This document shows, in pieces, positions 62,453 to 64,000 of a stretch of DNA of 64,000 bases. Numbering within the stretch: the stretch's first letter is position 1; each line of letters begins with the position of its first letter. The notes under the pieces were generated by a model, which saw only the letters and a program-made list of their open reading frames with translations, was not told the DNA's origin and searched no databases. The position numbers were made by a program, and so were the translations under genes. Source of the stretch: Bugulina stolonifera (Eukaryota; Bryozoa; Gymnolaemata; Cheilostomatida; Bugulidae); assembly GCA_935421135.1 (NCBI GenBank), contig OW285187.1:35776818-35840817 (forward strand), written 5' to 3'.

Positions 62453-62839
62453 TAAGTCTATGGTTCAACTCAATCCCGGTGATTTGACTTTCACCTTGAG
62501 TTTAAGTTTTAGTCTGGTGGAACAGCCTATGGCAATGTCATTGTGATTGTGATTGTTTTGTAAAGCTACAATAGAATATTTTATTTTGTTTACTTTTTGG
62601 GACACGGGAGAGTGGACAGGTTGTGCCACAGATTAAGACTCTATGGACTATGGTTAGTGCATAGCAATTTGACCAATCCTCCTATCGAAAGTAAGTACAT
62701 AATGATATTATAATTACATGTATAATCAGTTATACAAATTTAGCGGTCTTGTGTTTCATGACATGTCGTCGCTTTGCCGACCTCGCCCATAGACAAAGTG
62801 GAACAATAATACCACCTGGCCCAGAGACGTTTATTGTTT

Positions 62840-62926
62840 ATTCACAATCAACGGCTCTGATCTGGGCCTGGCCATAGAGTTACCTCTATGGATTTGGCCC
62901 ATAGACAGAGCCTTTGATTTGTTACA
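62840..62926. repeat. imperfect foldback hairpin
   Basis: CCATAGAG (62872-62879), loop TTAC and CTCTATGG (62884-62891) form a perfect core. Outward, GGGCC pairs with GGCCC, GGCTCTG with CAGAGCC, and AATCAA with TTGATT, with small internal loops. The total is a stem of roughly 80-90 nt. The surrounding CCATAGAC/GGCCATAG motifs recur at 62787 and 62941, suggesting a foldback element. Confidence 0.6.
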
Positions 62927-63212
62927 AATCGAGAGCTCTGGCCATAGGTTTATCTTCCAATACAATAGAGTTACCTATGTCTAATACGGAAATAAAAAAG
63001 GATTCCTAAACTCTATGGTCGCGCTATCGAGTTGTCATCTTCCATAATGGTGCGGGCATCTAGTTGTTAAGGGGAGAAGATAACTTTATGGGTGTGGGTA
63101 ATCGAACACTCACATATAGCCTAAGGGTCCATAAAATGCAACGAAACTACGTCAAGGTCGCTCTAATTTCTATGTTCAATTCATTATAATTATTAGAGTT
63201 TAGTATATTTAA

Positions 63213-63246
63213 TTATATGGTTCTATGGTTCTATGGTTCTATGGTT
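63213..63246. repeat. (GGTTCTAT)n microsatellite
   Basis: About four copies of GGTTCTAT; the phrase CTATGGTTCAAC recurs at 63240 and 63312. Confidence 0.85.
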
Positions 63247-63326
63247 CAACCAAAGTTATTAGATACATTGTCTCATCATCTACCTGTTGGTAGCATTTAG
63301 TTAATAACTATCCTATGGTTCAACTG

Positions 63327-63350
63327 AAGCTCTTGATATTTCAAGAGCTT
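63327..63350. repeat. 10-bp perfect hairpin
   Basis: AAGCTCTTGA, loop TATT, TCAAGAGCTT, flanked on both sides by GGTTCAACTG-like direct repeats. Possibly a small foldback element. Confidence 0.6.
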
Positions 63351-63629
63351 TGGTTCAACTGTCCTATTATTTGTGATCTTTCTTTTTCGAGACTTTCGCT
63401 TGTGTATTTTGAATTTTCTGTAGACTGAGACTCTACATTGTAAGGTGTAAGTGCACCAGTTCGTTCACAGCAATTTGAATTTACTTGTTGCTTTGTTTAC
63501 TGCGTACTGGTCACCAAAAAAGCGTGACTTGCAGCCAATGAGTACTCCTTGTTACAGCTAATAGTATAAGTTAAGTATTGTATAAATAAGTTTAGTATTG
63601 TATATAGTTTGCTAGACTACACTATGACT

Positions 63630-63764
63630 GTACAATATTATTATTATAATAATTAATAATATAAGTATAAAAATCATAACTATAATTTTTTTTCTAGTTG
63701 AGAGTAAATATTTATATTAATAATTATAATAATAATTTAATAATAATACATACATACATACAGA
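63630..63764. repeat. AT-rich (ATA/ATT)n and (ATAC)n tracts
   Basis: Low-complexity TATTATTATAATAATT runs followed by (CATA)n, immediately 5' of the LINE endonuclease fragment and probably its insertion site. Confidence 0.8.
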
Positions 63765-64000
63765 TGTCATAGATGACATCTTAGAGTATCTGCAGAAGGA
63801 GTACCAGGGGCACACAATCTTGTTTGTTGGAGACATGAACTTTCCAGGTATTGACTGGAACAAAGGAGAAGTGAAGCAGTCATCCACAAACAGGAGGATA
63901 CATCAAGACTTTCTTAATGTGCTGCATAGTCATGGGATGACACAACTAATCACTGGATCAAAAAATGTTGTTGGTAACACACTAGACCTAATCTGCACCA
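63765..64000 (+). pseudogene. LINE apurinic-type endonuclease fragment, cut by the window end
   Basis: An open frame DVIDDILEYLQKEYQ, then the endonuclease motif LFVGDMNFPGIDW and the later GNTLDLICT, typical of the APE-like endonuclease of CR1/jockey-type LINEs (G-D-x-N and the later S/T-L-D-L). It begins abruptly after the (CATA)n tract without the N-terminal part of the domain, as a 5'-truncated insertion would, and runs off the right edge, so RT may follow outside the window. Confidence 0.85.

Overview
This is eukaryotic, animal DNA: AT-rich, full of minisatellites, with GT-AG introns and four protein genes whose exons can be joined by hand with consistent reading phase. It suggests an invertebrate, probably marine. 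The evidence is an Iroquois (TALE) homeobox gene, animal-type CFAP418, MTBP and HROB orthologues, LINE, hAT and pogo-like transposon remnants, and frequent TACATGTA and GTAGGCCTAC palindromes. I cannot fix the phylum from sequence alone; a sponge, mollusc or echinoderm would all be possible.

Layout. 1-11.7 kb: gene-poor 5' flank with short tandem repeats. 11.8-19.3 kb (+): Irx homeobox gene, 7 coding exons. 19.3-35.0 kb: gene-poor flank rich in minisatellites, with one unassigned candidate exon and a GC-rich block. 35.0-37.5 kb (-): CFAP418 (C8orf37), 6 coding exons. 37.5-42.3 kb: a 1.1-kb non-autonomous hAT element with 16-bp inverted repeats and a perfect 8-bp target duplication, and a 5'-truncated LINE reverse-transcriptase fragment. 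42.3-49.6 kb (+): MTBP, 16 coding exons in the preferred model. 49.9-60.0 kb (-): HROB (C17orf53/MCM8IP), 8 coding exons, tail to tail with MTBP with 344 bp between stop codons. Its introns hold a roughly 500-bp trinucleotide repeat, a candidate solo LTR and a 5.6-kb intron. 60.4-64.0 kb: transposon-rich end with a pogo/Tigger-like MITE, a small inverted-repeat element, a decayed LINE RT fragment, foldbacks, and a LINE endonuclease fragment running off the window.

Functionally, Irx is a developmental transcription factor in a roomy regulatory neighbourhood. CFAP418 is a ciliary protein. MTBP (origin firing) and HROB (MCM8-MCM9 recruitment) are both DNA replication/repair factors and share one convergent 3' region.

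The most unusual signal is that many minisatellites are anchored on splice sites. In about ten of the 33 introns reconstructed here, the tandem repeat unit begins at, or contains a copy of, the exon's own splice donor or acceptor. This occurs in all four genes and was found only after the gene models were built.
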